Shown here in pieces: positions 45,760-56,060 of a DNA stretch of 64,000 bases (the stretch's first letter is position 1; every line of letters begins with the position of its first letter). The notes under the pieces are model-generated. The model was given only the letters and a program-made list of their open reading frames with translations. It did not search any database and had not been told where the DNA came from. The DNA lies in assembly GCF_021390545.1 (NCBI RefSeq), contig NZ_JAJUWR010000020.1:54441-118440 (forward strand). Reading direction: 5' to 3'. Both the position numbers and the translations under genes were made by a program. The DNA is from Algoriphagus sp. AGSA1. GTDB lineage: Bacteria; Bacteroidota; Bacteroidia; Cytophagales; Cyclobacteriaceae.

Positions 45760-46230
45760 ATGGAGACTCAGGAAAGAAAAATTGATTTGTATGAAGTAGC
45801 AGAGATCAAGCTGGGCTACAGTGCCAAGGTAAAGTCATCTCAAAGACCTAGGGTAGCAAGTTCAAGACAGGTTCATGAAGTGTTTGCCAAAGTCTGGGAT
45901 CAGGAAAGGATTGGCTTTGTTGAAGACTTCAAAGTAATGCTGCTGTCCAGAGCCAATAGGGTACTGGGAATAGTAACCATCAGCTCAGGAGGCACTGCAG
46001 GGACTGTGGTGGATGTTAAGCTTGTGTATGCAGCCGCAATCAAGGCTAATGCAAGCTCTGTAATACTGGCCCATAATCACCCATCGGGAAATCTAATGCC
46101 GTCTGAGCAGGATAAAAGGCTGACCCAAAGAATCAAAGAAGCCGGTAAGATTCTGGATATCCCGGTACTGGATCATTTGATTCTAGCTGAAGAAGGGTAT
46201 TATTCCTTTGTGGATTATGGGGAGCTTTAG
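45760..46230 (+). CDS. RadC-like JAB domain protein, copy 2
   Basis: This 156-residue intact copy has the JAMM site AHNHPSGNLMPSEQDKRLTQ near its C-terminus. Its start is fixed by the nearly identical leader and by copy 1; the longer frame from 45661 lies inside the leader. It ends YYSFVDYGEL, and the stop codon sits in the loop of a small hairpin (GAGC-TTTAGG-GCTC) followed by seven T, which may be a terminator overlapping the stop. Such short RadC-like proteins are frequent in Bacteroidota mobile regions; their function is unknown. Confidence 0.88.
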   Translation: METQERKIDLYEVAEIKLGYSAKVKSSQRPRVASSRQVHEVFAKVWDQERIGFVEDFKVMLLSRANRVLGIVTISSGGTAGTVVDVKLVYAAAIKANASSVILAHNHPSGNLMPSEQDKRLTQRIKEAGKILDIPVLDHLILAEEGYYSFVDYGEL

Positions 46231-46666
46231 GGCTCTTTTTTTGCCTAATTACACTGTGAATATTATGAATTTACGGTGGTTTAATTATCACAGTATTGCA
46301 GTGTATCTCTGTTTTAGTGAGAAATAGCAAAAATTTTATTTTTATTATTTTTTACTAAAAATAAATTTATGGATTTTTCCTCCTCATGATAATAAAATTC
46401 CATTTTTAATAGCCTGATTTATGTAATTATTACTAGGAATAGGATGAAATATAGATTGGTGAAATTAATCGTATTTTTTCTTTTTTCGAAGTGTATTTTT
46501 TAACGATCTGTACATTAAAATGGATTTCATGACACTGATTATACGGGATGTAGCCAAATTTAATTCTGTATAATTTTATTTTTACGAATTAAAAATACCG
46601 TGTATAGGGTATTTTTTAATAGATTGATTTTCTCATCATTTGCGGGAAATATTTCAACTACAACCG
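46231..46666. other. AT-rich intergenic region before the RHS operon
   Basis: No gene is seen; a 76-codon minus-strand frame here is low-complexity. The inverted repeat TACACTG near 46250 and CAGTGTA near 46300 is the only clear structure. The region should contain the RHS operon promoter, but no exact TAnnTTTG with a matching TTG could be fixed. Confidence 0.4.
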
Positions 46667-49600
46667 ATGAAATCAAAAATTTTACCCAAATCATTTCTCC
46701 TATTTCAGCTATTATCCTGGATACTCTTAACTGAAGCCTTCGGACAGCTTCCTTCTGACGTTCAGACGCAGGTAAATAGAAATTTTCCAAAGCCTATCCA
46801 GAAGTCACCAAATGCTTCAGGTATTGAACGCTATGGGAATTACCATGTCAATCTATACACTGGGGTTCCTAATATTTCCATCCCCTTATATACTGTGGAG
46901 GCAGGGCCGATCAAGTTGCCTATTTCTCTTAATTACCATTCTTCTGGAATAAAATATACCGATCAGGCAAGTTGGGCAGGGCTTGGATGGTCTGTGATTG
47001 CAGGAGGGCAAATCACACGTCAAATCCAGAGAATGAGTGATGATCTATATTTTTTTACTGCGTCAAATAATTATTCGGTTGGAAATTATTGTACAGGTGT
47101 CACGCAAACTGATAAGAATAACTGGCTCTATAAAAAGAACAGCGTGCAACCAGGGTATGATAGGGAGGCTGATATATTCTCTTACTCATTCCCGGGTAAA
47201 AGTGGGAAGTTTTATCTCAGACAGAATGGACAGGCTCCATATCTTTTCCCGGAGGCCCCCATTAAACTTGTACCTGGGGCTAGTCTTAATTTTTTTGATA
47301 TCACAGATGAAAATGGGATCAGGTATAGATTTGGAAGAAATTCAGCCAATTCAAATTACACTGAATCCACAACTACTAGCGGGGGTGGAGGTAGTTCTGT
47401 TGCCGGAAGAACGGCTTGGTATCTGGTAGAGATTTTTGCCCCTAACTCTGATGATAAGGTGGAAATCACTTACCAACCCCTAGGGTCCCAATCTCTGGTG
47501 GACATAGAGCATAACATAACAGTTATTGACCAATGTAATACGACAAACCCGTCCCTTCTTCCCTGCAGAAGTGGAACCTATATCCAACAGGAAGTCAATA
47601 CAAGTTCACATTCAAACAGCCTTGGCATTGATGAAATTAAATATAAAACAGGCAAGGTTAAATTTATAATCAACACCGCAAAGAGGTCTGATCTTGTCGG
47701 ATTGAATGCTTTGGATAGAATAGAGATTTATAGTAAAACCGGTACAGAGTATACGCTTATAAAAACCTACCAGCTTACCAAAAGTTATTTCACAGGAGTA
47801 TCACGACTAAAATTGGACGAACTTATAGAGAGGGACGGTGCCAATACAGTGATCAACAAACAGTCATTCAGTTATCATACCACTTCTTTTTCTTGGGACC
47901 AGGCAAATAATAGTAAAAGAAGGGATTGGTTTGGTTTTTATAACGGAAAGACAAATACAAGTCTCATTCCTCAGCAGACCATTCAATATCAACCCAATAC
48001 TTCAACAGCCCTTTCCAATATTACAATAGGAAGTGCTAACCGTGAAAGTGACACTACTTTCCTAAAAGAAGGGATGCTCAAACGCATTACCCATCCGACA
48101 AAAGGATACACAGAATTTTTCTATGAGCCCCACAAATACCTAGACGGTACAGTTACAAAGTATGGGGGTGGATTGCGCATTAAGAAAATTACTAATACGG
48201 CTGGTTCTGTTGTATATACCAAGGAATACAGGTATGGTGAAGGGGAATCGGGTACAGGTACCAAAAATTTCACCCAGAGCCTGTTTTATTTTGTCACTGA
48301 GTCCCAGTCCAGAACAGGATGTGAAGTTACAAATTGCAGCCGCAGGGACAGGATCAGGATGTTTTACTCAAACTCTGCCATAGGTGCAGGATATGATGAT
48401 AGCCCTGTGGTTTACTTAAAGGTCAGCGAATATGAAAACATTAACGGGACGAACGGAAAAACCCTATACGAATTTGACAATAATATACATATACCGGATA
48501 TGTTCATGATTGTTCCTTTTTCCAATAAAACCCATCGTAATTCAAGTAGTTGGGAAAGAGGGAAGTTGACAAAAAAGACAGTTAAAAATGCCGCAGGTAC
48601 TGATGTCTCCCAAACAGTTATTGCATACACTAAATTGAAAGGGCAGAATGCCGAAATAAGCCAGGCTGTCATCCAGTATATAGATTCAGGTTATACTCCT
48701 CCTTTTAACTCAACCTGCATTGATGAAAATGGGACCTCTGTGGATGTTATGACTTATCAGATCAGAAATCTGGAGCAGCAGACAGGGTTGTATGTGGAAA
48801 CTTCCCGGACAGAATCAATTATCAATACAGGTGGGGCATTTACTACAACCACTCTGAAGAGCTACGATCCCACTTACCTCCAACTTACCCAGGAAGAGGT
48901 AAGGGTCAGTACAAATCCTGAAGTAGTGGTGACCCGTTTCCGATATCCATTTCAGGTGATCAATCCAGCAACTACCTATACAGGATATCCCAATATTCTG
49001 AAGCAGCTCACCTTAAAAAACATACTGAAACCTGTAGAACAATACACGCTTATCCAGAATCTAAACGGTACCAGTGCCCAAGTGGTGGGTAGCCAACTAA
49101 CCTATTTTAAGACGCAGGGAAGTTACTATGTACCTGAAGCAATGTATTTTCTGGAGCTTGCTGCGCCAATTACACTTTCTTCCTTCGCTCCACTTGCGGT
49201 TTCTGGGACTTCTGCGGTAACCCGCGATTCCCGCTATCAACCAAGGTTGACATTTTCCACTTACGACACACGTGGAAACATCACTACTTTCAATAAGTCC
49301 AATGCCCAGCCAAATTCCTTTATCTGGGCATACGATGGAGCTTATCCTATTGCAGAAGCTAAAAATGCCATATTTTCCCAGATTGCCTACACTTCTTTTG
49401 AAACGAATGAAAAAGGCGGATGGAACTATAGCGGTCCAGAAACAGTGCTCCGCTGGGGTGAGGCCAGAACCGGAAGGAATGCTTACAGCCTGTCTGGAGG
49501 CGCGGTTACCCGGACAGTAACCGGGGCTTCCACTTCGAATAAATTTAAACTGAGTTTCTGGGCCAAAGTACCTACGGGATCACAGTCCTGGACGTTCATG

Positions 49601-49888
49601 GGAGCCACAGAAACACTGAGTACTACCTGGAAGCTTATCGAACGTGATGTAACCAGTACATCACTCTCCATCTCCGGGACTAACATCCTTATTGATGAAA
49701 TCAGGATCCATCCACCCGGATCAGAAATGAATACCTATACCTACGTTCCAGGGGTGGGACAATGGTCCCAGGTGGATGCGAAAAACCATGCGGTGGTATA
49801 TAAGTATGACCGATTGGGCAGGCTGGAAACCATACTCAACAACGACGGGCATATCCTTTCGCACTATGAATACAATTTTATTAAATAA
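46667..49888 (+). CDS. RHS-associated large secreted protein (SpvB/TcdB-like N-terminal part)
   Basis: This is 1073 residues from ATG 46667, which begins the signal peptide (MKSKILPKSFLLFQLLSW, ending EAFG-Q). The N-terminal part GVPNISIPLYTVEAGPIKLP and the GLGWSVIAGGQITRQ motif are typical of the first protein of Bacteroidota RHS pairs. A beta-sandwich region, about residues 905-1015 (FETNEKGGWNY, KLSFWAKVPTGS), is followed by a single YD-like repeat at the end (YKYDRLGRLETILNN). It is probably one half of a split RHS shell, continued by the gene at 50350. It is the first gene of the operon, followed after 3 bp by a small secreted protein. Confidence 0.85.
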   Translation: MKSKILPKSFLLFQLLSWILLTEAFGQLPSDVQTQVNRNFPKPIQKSPNASGIERYGNYHVNLYTGVPNISIPLYTVEAGPIKLPISLNYHSSGIKYTDQASWAGLGWSVIAGGQITRQIQRMSDDLYFFTASNNYSVGNYCTGVTQTDKNNWLYKKNSVQPGYDREADIFSYSFPGKSGKFYLRQNGQAPYLFPEAPIKLVPGASLNFFDITDENGIRYRFGRNSANSNYTESTTTSGGGGSSVAGRTAWYLVEIFAPNSDDKVEITYQPLGSQSLVDIEHNITVIDQCNTTNPSLLPCRSGTYIQQEVNTSSHSNSLGIDEIKYKTGKVKFIINTAKRSDLVGLNALDRIEIYSKTGTEYTLIKTYQLTKSYFTGVSRLKLDELIERDGANTVINKQSFSYHTTSFSWDQANNSKRRDWFGFYNGKTNTSLIPQQTIQYQPNTSTALSNITIGSANRESDTTFLKEGMLKRITHPTKGYTEFFYEPHKYLDGTVTKYGGGLRIKKITNTAGSVVYTKEYRYGEGESGTGTKNFTQSLFYFVTESQSRTGCEVTNCSRRDRIRMFYSNSAIGAGYDDSPVVYLKVSEYENINGTNGKTLYEFDNNIHIPDMFMIVPFSNKTHRNSSSWERGKLTKKTVKNAAGTDVSQTVIAYTKLKGQNAEISQAVIQYIDSGYTPPFNSTCIDENGTSVDVMTYQIRNLEQQTGLYVETSRTESIINTGGAFTTTTLKSYDPTYLQLTQEEVRVSTNPEVVVTRFRYPFQVINPATTYTGYPNILKQLTLKNILKPVEQYTLIQNLNGTSAQVVGSQLTYFKTQGSYYVPEAMYFLELAAPITLSSFAPLAVSGTSAVTRDSRYQPRLTFSTYDTRGNITTFNKSNAQPNSFIWAYDGAYPIAEAKNAIFSQIAYTSFETNEKGGWNYSGPETVLRWGEARTGRNAYSLSGGAVTRTVTGASTSNKFKLSFWAKVPTGSQSWTFMGATETLSTTWKLIERDVTSTSLSISGTNILIDEIRIHPPGSEMNTYTYVPGVGQWSQVDAKNHAVVYKYDRLGRLETILNNDGHILSHYEYNFIK

Positions 49889-49891
49889 GGT

Positions 49892-50353
49892 ATGGTGACT
49901 TATCGATCATTGATTTTAACAGGGCTCATTTTTGGGATGTTCCAGTTTGGTGGATTAGCCCAATCACAAGACAGCTTGGCTGTCTCAGTTCTGACGGGGG
50001 TATGGCTTATGGATTCAGAATTCCAGATGGAGAAATCCGCTCTGGCAGGCAGGAACAGTCTCAACTCTTTAAAGGAAGAGCATCTTCAAAGCCAGCTTGA
50101 AAGTATGAGTTCGAGAATATATATATTCCATGAAGGTGGAAGGTTTGAAGCTTCTTGGAACTCACACGGGGACACGCAGTTGGTGTACGGTACATGGAAC
50201 ATCCGGAAAGACGGAATTCTGGAAATTCAACTCGATGATAAATGGATGTTGTCCTATTCAGTCACTTTGGATAAAAGAGGACTTCAGCTATCTCTGGATA
50301 ATCCAAAGGAAACTGAAGCCCCTGGTCTTTATCTTAAAAGGGTCGAGCCATGA
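49892..50353 (+). CDS. Small secreted protein between the RHS genes
   Basis: This 153-residue protein has a signal peptide ending GGLAQ-S. The mature part has the shape of a lipocalin-like or META-type beta barrel (LTGVWLMDSEFQ, YGTWNIRKDGILEIQLDDKW). No firm family is recognised. It is squeezed between the RHS genes: 3 bp after the first, and overlapping the second by the 4 bases ATGA. It therefore probably works with them, perhaps as a secretion or assembly factor; this is inference. Confidence 0.7.
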   Translation: MVTYRSLILTGLIFGMFQFGGLAQSQDSLAVSVLTGVWLMDSEFQMEKSALAGRNSLNSLKEEHLQSQLESMSSRIYIFHEGGRFEASWNSHGDTQLVYGTWNIRKDGILEIQLDDKWMLSYSVTLDKRGLQLSLDNPKETEAPGLYLKRVEP

Positions 50354-53300
50354 AATTATCCTTCGTTTTCTTGATTTATTTCGCAGTGATAACTGGGGCC
50401 TTTTCCCAGGCTATTACCCACGTTGAGATAGTAGGTCCGTCCACCGCAACCGCCGGACAGCAGACGGCTTATTCCGTACAGTTTTACAGCGGTTCAAATC
50501 TGGTGGCTCCTTTTAGTTCAGCCAGCTATTTTTGGGATATTGGATCAGCGGCCGGAACAGGTACTACAATCAGTTCTAATACTATTATCTGGGCTTCAGG
50601 CGGGTCTTTTAATATCTATTATGAATATTCAGATATAAGCGGGACTTTCTATGATTACATGACGGTGACAGTAACAGGAAGCACAGTGGATCCCTGTCCT
50701 TCGGTACTTCCTTCGGCACCTGGCGCGACCCTCACTGCAAACAGTGCAGTTACCCTGACTGCAAATTCTGCTCCTGCCGGATTTACCTATCAGTGGTATG
50801 ACAGCAACCAAACAACCCTTCTTGCCAGTACGCAAAGCTATACCACGCCGACTCTGTCTGCAAGCAAAACCTATTACATAGCTTACCGCTATACTGCTAC
50901 AGGTTGCATCAGCTCAAAAATGCCTGTCAGGGTGAACCGCTATGCCGAAAATCTCAACTGGACCCGGGAATATTCAGCCAGGGATACTCTCACCGGGGAT
51001 TATGCCTTAAGGAACTCCTCCCAGAAAGCTTCCTATAAACAGACTTCCTATTACGACGGCTTGGGAAGGCCCAGCCAACAGGTGGCCATACAGGCTTCTG
51101 TAAACGGGTCGGATATAATCACTCCCGTTGGATATGATGCGCTGGGGAGACAATACAGGGACTATTTGCCCTTCCCAAACAATACCACCAGTCTGGGGCT
51201 TTTCAGAAGTACAGCAACTACCCTTCATAGTTCTTATTATACAGCTCAATATGCTGATCCCAATGGTTTTGCGGAGAAATCCTATGAAACCTCCCCGCTC
51301 AACCGTGTTCTTAAAATCGGGAATCCGGGCAATCCCTGGAAGCTGGGATCTACGCGGGAGCTTGAATTTTCCGAAAAAACCAACACCCTTTCACAGGGTA
51401 TCCGAATCTGGACGGTGAATGGGAGTGGACTTCCTGTAACCAGTGCAGAATATCCTTTGGGCAGCCTATATGAAAAAACCTCCATCAATGAAAATGAACA
51501 GCGGGTAGTCGAATACACCGATAAGCTTGGAAGGCTTATCCTGAAAAAAGTGCAAGCCTCAGCCTCACCGTCTTCCGGACATGTGGGATGGATGTGTACG
51601 TATTATGTCTATGACACGTTTGGCAGGTTAAGAGTGGTGATGCCACCCCAGGCAGTAGAGACCCTGCGCAATAACACCAATGATTGGGCAAACTCCACGT
51701 ATAGTAGTCTGCGCGATGGAATGTATTACATGTATTCTTATGACAGCAGGGGACGTATGACGGTCAAGCGCCTTCCGGGTAAAGGAATCGAGGAAATGGT
51801 CTATGACAACAATGACCGGCTTGTCGCCTGGAGGGATGCAAAACTTGCGGCGGAAGGAAAATGGAAGTTTACTAAATACGATGCCCTGAGTAGGGAGATA
51901 ATGACGGGTTTGGTTACCTATTCAGGAAACAGGGACACCTTGCAGGCACTTGTCAATACATTGGAAAATAACAATGCCGTGATCAACGCTACCTCAGGCA
52001 AGACAGGAACCACAAATGCCGGAGGTTTCCCGAGAGCATCGGACGGCAATGGGGAAGGGGATGTGCTGACGGTAAATTATTATGACAATTACACGCTCAG
52101 AAAATCAACACTCACCTATGCGAAGCCTACAGGCTACCATGACAGCAGTAACAAGACCACCGGATTATTGACTGGGACCTTGGTAAAAAACCTGGGAAAT
52201 AATACCCGGTATGAAACTGCGGTCTATTACGACGCTCAGGGAAGGGTTATCCAGACCATATCTGACCACCACCTGGCAGGTACAGTCAGGGTGTCCACCC
52301 AGTACGACTTTGAAAACAAACCGCTGGCAACTATTACCCAGCACACGACCCCTGGTACCTATACCATCACAAAAGGCTATGTCTATAATGCTGCAGGAGC
52401 GCTGAGCCATATTACCCATAAAATCAATTCTGGGGCAACGGTAACCCTGGCTACCCATACCTATAACCAGCTGGGTGAGCTTACTTCCAAAAGCTATCCA
52501 GACGCAGCGGATGCAGTGACCGATTTTGCCTATAACATCAGGGGCTGGCTGAAGAAAATCAACGATCCTCAGGTCAGTAATTCCGCCTCAAAGGTGTTTG
52601 CACAGGAATTGTTTTATGAATCTGGTGGTACCATAAATAATTGGAACGGGAATATTTCTAAGATTTCCTGGAAGGGTCAAAATGACGTCAAAGTAAATTA
52701 TAACTATACCTATGATAAAGCTGATAGGTTGCTTGAGGCAGTATATACAGCTTCAACCGGAACTGATAGGTACACGGTGAATAATTTGACCTATGATTTT
52801 AATGGTAATATTCTGACCATGAACAGAAGAAATCAGATTACCTCTTCCAGTTATGGTTGGGTAGACCAGCTTACCTATACTTATAACTTAAATGGAAACA
52901 AATTAACCCAAGTGGCGGATGCCGTTCCTTCCACAACTCATACCTCCCAGGATTTTAAAGAAAGAAGTATAGCGGCCTATGAATACGATGTAAACGGTAA
53001 CCTGACCAAGAATCTGGACAAGGAAATCACCTCTATTACCTACAACCATCTTAACCTTCCGGTTACTATCACTTTCTCCGGAACCAATAAGAAAATTGAT
53101 TATTGGTATGATGCGTTGGGCGTGAAACTTCGCCAAGTCAATACAAATGGAACCACAGTTAAGACCATTGATTATCTTGGTGAAATTGTTTTTGAAAACA
53201 ACGCAATATCCTATATCCTACACGAAGAGGGGAGAGCTGCCTATGAAAACACAGCTTTCCTATATGAATTCTTTGTCAAAGACCATCTGGGGAATGTGAG

Positions 53301-54921
53301 GCAGGTAATCCGGGCTCCGATATCCGGAGGCAGAATAGCCACGATGGAGCCTGAAAATGCTGAAGAGGAAGAGAAGTATTTCGAGAATATCAGCGCATCG
53401 AGACAGGGAGCTGGCGAGCATAACAAAACGCCCGGTGGCTACGCCACTGCATGGCTCAATGCGGATAGAAACAGGGTCCTTGGGCCTTCCCGGTCACAGG
53501 AAGTCCAACGGGGGGATAGTGTGAAACTAGGGGTATTTGGTAAATATGTGGATCCGAAGAAAATCCGCTTGTCTCCAGCCAGCTTCATACCTACAGGAAT
53601 GGACAAGAAGATGATCCGGCAACTCACCGAATATGGACAGAATCTCAGTGCTGGGGGAGTGAATGAAATCGCCATTGCCAATGTGATCGCGCTGGTGATC
53701 ACCGAACTGCAACAGAAACCGGTACCGGAAGCTTATATGGGATATGCCTTGTATGATTCGGATTCTGTACTATATGAGCAGGGAAAAGTAATTTTATCTA
53801 AAAAAGCCAGAAACAAGCATGAAGAACTGGTCAAAAAGATCGCCATACCTAAGGATGGGTACATAGAAACCTACTTGGTCAACGAGACTTCTGATGATGT
53901 TTGGTTTGACCAGTTCAGCATCATGAGTACCGGCCCTTTGATTGTCCAGGAGACGCATTACGATCCCTGGGGAGTGGAACTCAGTGGTTTGGGTTACCAG
54001 TATGGTGGAATCAAAATAAATCCGTATTTATACAACGGAAAAGAGGCAAACGGCCACTTGGGAGTGAATCTGTATGACTACGGAGCCAGACTCTACGATC
54101 CTGCTATTGGAAGATGGTTCGTGCTGGATCCTATGGCAGAGCAGATGCGGAGGCATTCCCCATACAATTACGCCTTCAATAATCCTCTGGGTTTTATTGA
54201 TCCAGACGGCATGCGGCCGGTTAAACTTATTCAGGGGACTCCACATCACAGCGACAGTGAGGATCCTAACCAAAATGAAGTGGCTACCGGGCAAGTGGGG
54301 TCGGATAGGGATTTTCTATGGTCAGATGGGTACGGGGAGAGTAGTGCCAGAAATTCGACTGTCTCCAGTTCTTCTTTTTATGGGAGTTATCAAACTACAG
54401 GAGGAAATGTGCAAAATAATTCATTTGGGGATCCGACTATTTTTGTAAATAGATGGGTGACTCCTCAAGGATTTGATAAGGAAGATTATTACAAAACTTT
54501 AAAAAATACTCTTGTCGAAAATGGATTTAATTCCAAGTTAAAAATTCAGGATGACTCAATAATTGGGAGATTGAAAGCTTGGTGGCAGGGATCTCCTACA
54601 GCTACAATTACAATTAAGAATTTTAATCTAGCAAGGGATAGTTTTGGCGCAGGTGGATACGCTAGGTTAGGTGATCCACATTCGATTACTATATATAATG
54701 AACTAAGTATGCAGCCTAAAGGAAGAGTTGTTGATACTTGGAAATATAGTAATGCTTCCGTTCATGAGTTAGGCCATGGTCTTTTTAAGTTTGATCACGA
54801 TTCTCAAGGCTATACAAGTGATCCCAATAGCATTATGGATTATAGGAGTTCGTATGTACAAGGGGCAGGGTTTAATTCAAGTCAGCAATCTGTTATTAAG
54901 AAAAGTATATGGGGAAACTAG
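50350..54921 (+). CDS. RHS repeat polymorphic toxin with metzincin-like tip
   Basis: This 1523-residue exported protein has a signal peptide ending TGAFSQ, an Ig/PKD-like region, and a DUF6443-type start of the RHS shell (KQTSYYDGLGRPSQQVAIQA). Many YD repeats follow up to the RHS core ([27 protein letters not shown]) ending near residue 1286. The final 235 residues form a variable tip with a zinc-protease motif: His1472-Glu-Leu-Gly-His1476 in VHELGHGLFKFDHD, and a Met-turn-like SIMDY with Met1496. The tip is more AT-rich than the shell, as expected for a swapped toxin cassette. The next gene overlaps its stop by 13 bases and may encode immunity. Confidence 0.88.
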   Translation: MKLSFVFLIYFAVITGAFSQAITHVEIVGPSTATAGQQTAYSVQFYSGSNLVAPFSSASYFWDIGSAAGTGTTISSNTIIWASGGSFNIYYEYSDISGTFYDYMTVTVTGSTVDPCPSVLPSAPGATLTANSAVTLTANSAPAGFTYQWYDSNQTTLLASTQSYTTPTLSASKTYYIAYRYTATGCISSKMPVRVNRYAENLNWTREYSARDTLTGDYALRNSSQKASYKQTSYYDGLGRPSQQVAIQASVNGSDIITPVGYDALGRQYRDYLPFPNNTTSLGLFRSTATTLHSSYYTAQYADPNGFAEKSYETSPLNRVLKIGNPGNPWKLGSTRELEFSEKTNTLSQGIRIWTVNGSGLPVTSAEYPLGSLYEKTSINENEQRVVEYTDKLGRLILKKVQASASPSSGHVGWMCTYYVYDTFGRLRVVMPPQAVETLRNNTNDWANSTYSSLRDGMYYMYSYDSRGRMTVKRLPGKGIEEMVYDNNDRLVAWRDAKLAAEGKWKFTKYDALSREIMTGLVTYSGNRDTLQALVNTLENNNAVINATSGKTGTTNAGGFPRASDGNGEGDVLTVNYYDNYTLRKSTLTYAKPTGYHDSSNKTTGLLTGTLVKNLGNNTRYETAVYYDAQGRVIQTISDHHLAGTVRVSTQYDFENKPLATITQHTTPGTYTITKGYVYNAAGALSHITHKINSGATVTLATHTYNQLGELTSKSYPDAADAVTDFAYNIRGWLKKINDPQVSNSASKVFAQELFYESGGTINNWNGNISKISWKGQNDVKVNYNYTYDKADRLLEAVYTASTGTDRYTVNNLTYDFNGNILTMNRRNQITSSSYGWVDQLTYTYNLNGNKLTQVADAVPSTTHTSQDFKERSIAAYEYDVNGNLTKNLDKEITSITYNHLNLPVTITFSGTNKKIDYWYDALGVKLRQVNTNGTTVKTIDYLGEIVFENNAISYILHEEGRAAYENTAFLYEFFVKDHLGNVRQVIRAPISGGRIATMEPENAEEEEKYFENISASRQGAGEHNKTPGGYATAWLNADRNRVLGPSRSQEVQRGDSVKLGVFGKYVDPKKIRLSPASFIPTGMDKKMIRQLTEYGQNLSAGGVNEIAIANVIALVITELQQKPVPEAYMGYALYDSDSVLYEQGKVILSKKARNKHEELVKKIAIPKDGYIETYLVNETSDDVWFDQFSIMSTGPLIVQETHYDPWGVELSGLGYQYGGIKINPYLYNGKEANGHLGVNLYDYGARLYDPAIGRWFVLDPMAEQMRRHSPYNYAFNNPLGFIDPDGMRPVKLIQGTPHHSDSEDPNQNEVATGQVGSDRDFLWSDGYGESSARNSTVSSSSFYGSYQTTGGNVQNNSFGDPTIFVNRWVTPQGFDKEDYYKTLKNTLVENGFNSKLKIQDDSIIGRLKAWWQGSPTATITIKNFNLARDSFGAGGYARLGDPHSITIYNELSMQPKGRVVDTWKYSNASVHELGHGLFKFDHDSQGYTSDPNSIMDYRSSYVQGAGFNSSQQSVIKKSIWGN

Positions 54922-55658
54922 TTAAATGTCTCGTTTTAGCAATATGTATCACGGCCTGTGGAGGAATGCTGTTTAGGTTTTTTAATGGAGGGTATAATTC
55001 GGCTATGTATAGAATTTTTCAAACCAGTACTAGAGGATATTTTTTTCATAAATTTCTTGGTATTACACCAAGTGAAATCTATGATGATTATACAATAAGT
55101 GTTTTGGACTCTTCGGGTGATTCTGAATTGATCAATATTGTTGATAATAAAAGTTCTACTAAAACAAATTTCGTAGTGCTTCGTCAGAATTCCCAGGAAA
55201 GTTTTATTAAAGCTTATCCTTGGAGTTTGTTTGGGGACAATTCCGAAAAAGTAACTGACAAAAACAACTATTTATCAAAATTAATTAATTTGGATTCATT
55301 TAATTTATATGTAAGGTTGTTTAATGTGGACGGAGAGAAGTCGATAGTTAATAAGTATTGCTATTTTATTTCAAACCCGAATAACTTTGATGATTATGTA
55401 ATTATTCAGGATTTAACTGATTTAGAGGTTGTTGTTTTGAATAATCCAATAGATAAAAAAGAGACTCTAATAGGGTTAGGATTTGATATAATAGATTTAA
55501 GTACTCTTATTATTGAAGATTCTGACGGAATAGTGTATTGCTGGTACCAAAATCATGGATTGGTTAAATTTCATTTTATGTTTGATAATGGAAGCCTCGT
55601 AGATGTAAAAAGTGAAAATTTGGGATATTTGGGCAATGAGTTCCCATCCTGTTGTTAG
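54909..55658 (+). CDS. Putative immunity lipoprotein for the RHS tip
   Basis: This 249-residue protein starts MGKLVKCLVLAICITACGG, a lipoprotein signal with lipobox Cys17. I do not recognise the family; the body is rich in Asn, Asp and aromatic residues (NPNNFDDYVIIQDLTDL, SDGIVYCWYQNHGLVKFHF). It overlaps the RHS toxin end by 13 bases, is AT-rich like the toxin tip, and is followed by a decayed RHS end. That is where immunity genes of polymorphic toxins are found, and a membrane-attached inhibitor would suit a protease acting outside the cytoplasm. The role is inferred from position only. Confidence 0.6.
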   Translation: MGKLVKCLVLAICITACGGMLFRFFNGGYNSAMYRIFQTSTRGYFFHKFLGITPSEIYDDYTISVLDSSGDSELINIVDNKSSTKTNFVVLRQNSQESFIKAYPWSLFGDNSEKVTDKNNYLSKLINLDSFNLYVRLFNVDGEKSIVNKYCYFISNPNNFDDYVIIQDLTDLEVVVLNNPIDKKETLIGLGFDIIDLSTLIIEDSDGIVYCWYQNHGLVKFHFMFDNGSLVDVKSENLGYLGNEFPSCC

Positions 55659-55880
55659 TCTACACTGATATTCGTTTACCCTATTTTTCAGGAGTGCGTT
55701 CGAATAATTAAAGTTAAACAACTCACCGAATATGATTAAAACCTACATGCGGTGGAACCCAACAAAATAGCCATTGCCAATGTGGTAGCACTGGTGATCA
55801 CAAAACTCCGACAGAAACCGGTACCGGAGGCTTATATGGGGTATGCGCTATACGATGCAGATTCTACTTTATATGAACAG

Positions 55881-55947
55881 GAGGGCTGAGCGTAAAGAAA
55901 CAGTCCAGTGGACTGTTTTAGCAAAGAGCCAGGAGGCGTGGAGGCTG
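55881..55947. repeat. Palindromic insertion 1 in the RHS pseudogene
   Basis: Absent from the intact RHS gene at the same point. It starts GAGGGCTGAGCG and contains the stem AAACAGTCC (55898-55906) with GGACTGTTT (55910-55918), then TTAGCAAAGAGCC. The conserved ends are shared with insertion 5, but the inner stem has a different sequence. Confidence 0.7.
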
Positions 55948-56060
55948 GTCTTATCCAAGCAGGCAGAAACAAGCATGAAGAACTGGTCAAAAAGATTGCC
56001 ATACCTAAGGATGGGTATATAGAAACCTACTTGGTCAATGAGAGTTCTGACGATGTTTGG

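Noticed and set aside
46560..46790. Minus-strand 76-codon frame before the RHS operon
   Set aside because: It overlaps the signal-peptide region of the RHS gene in antisense and has low-complexity composition.
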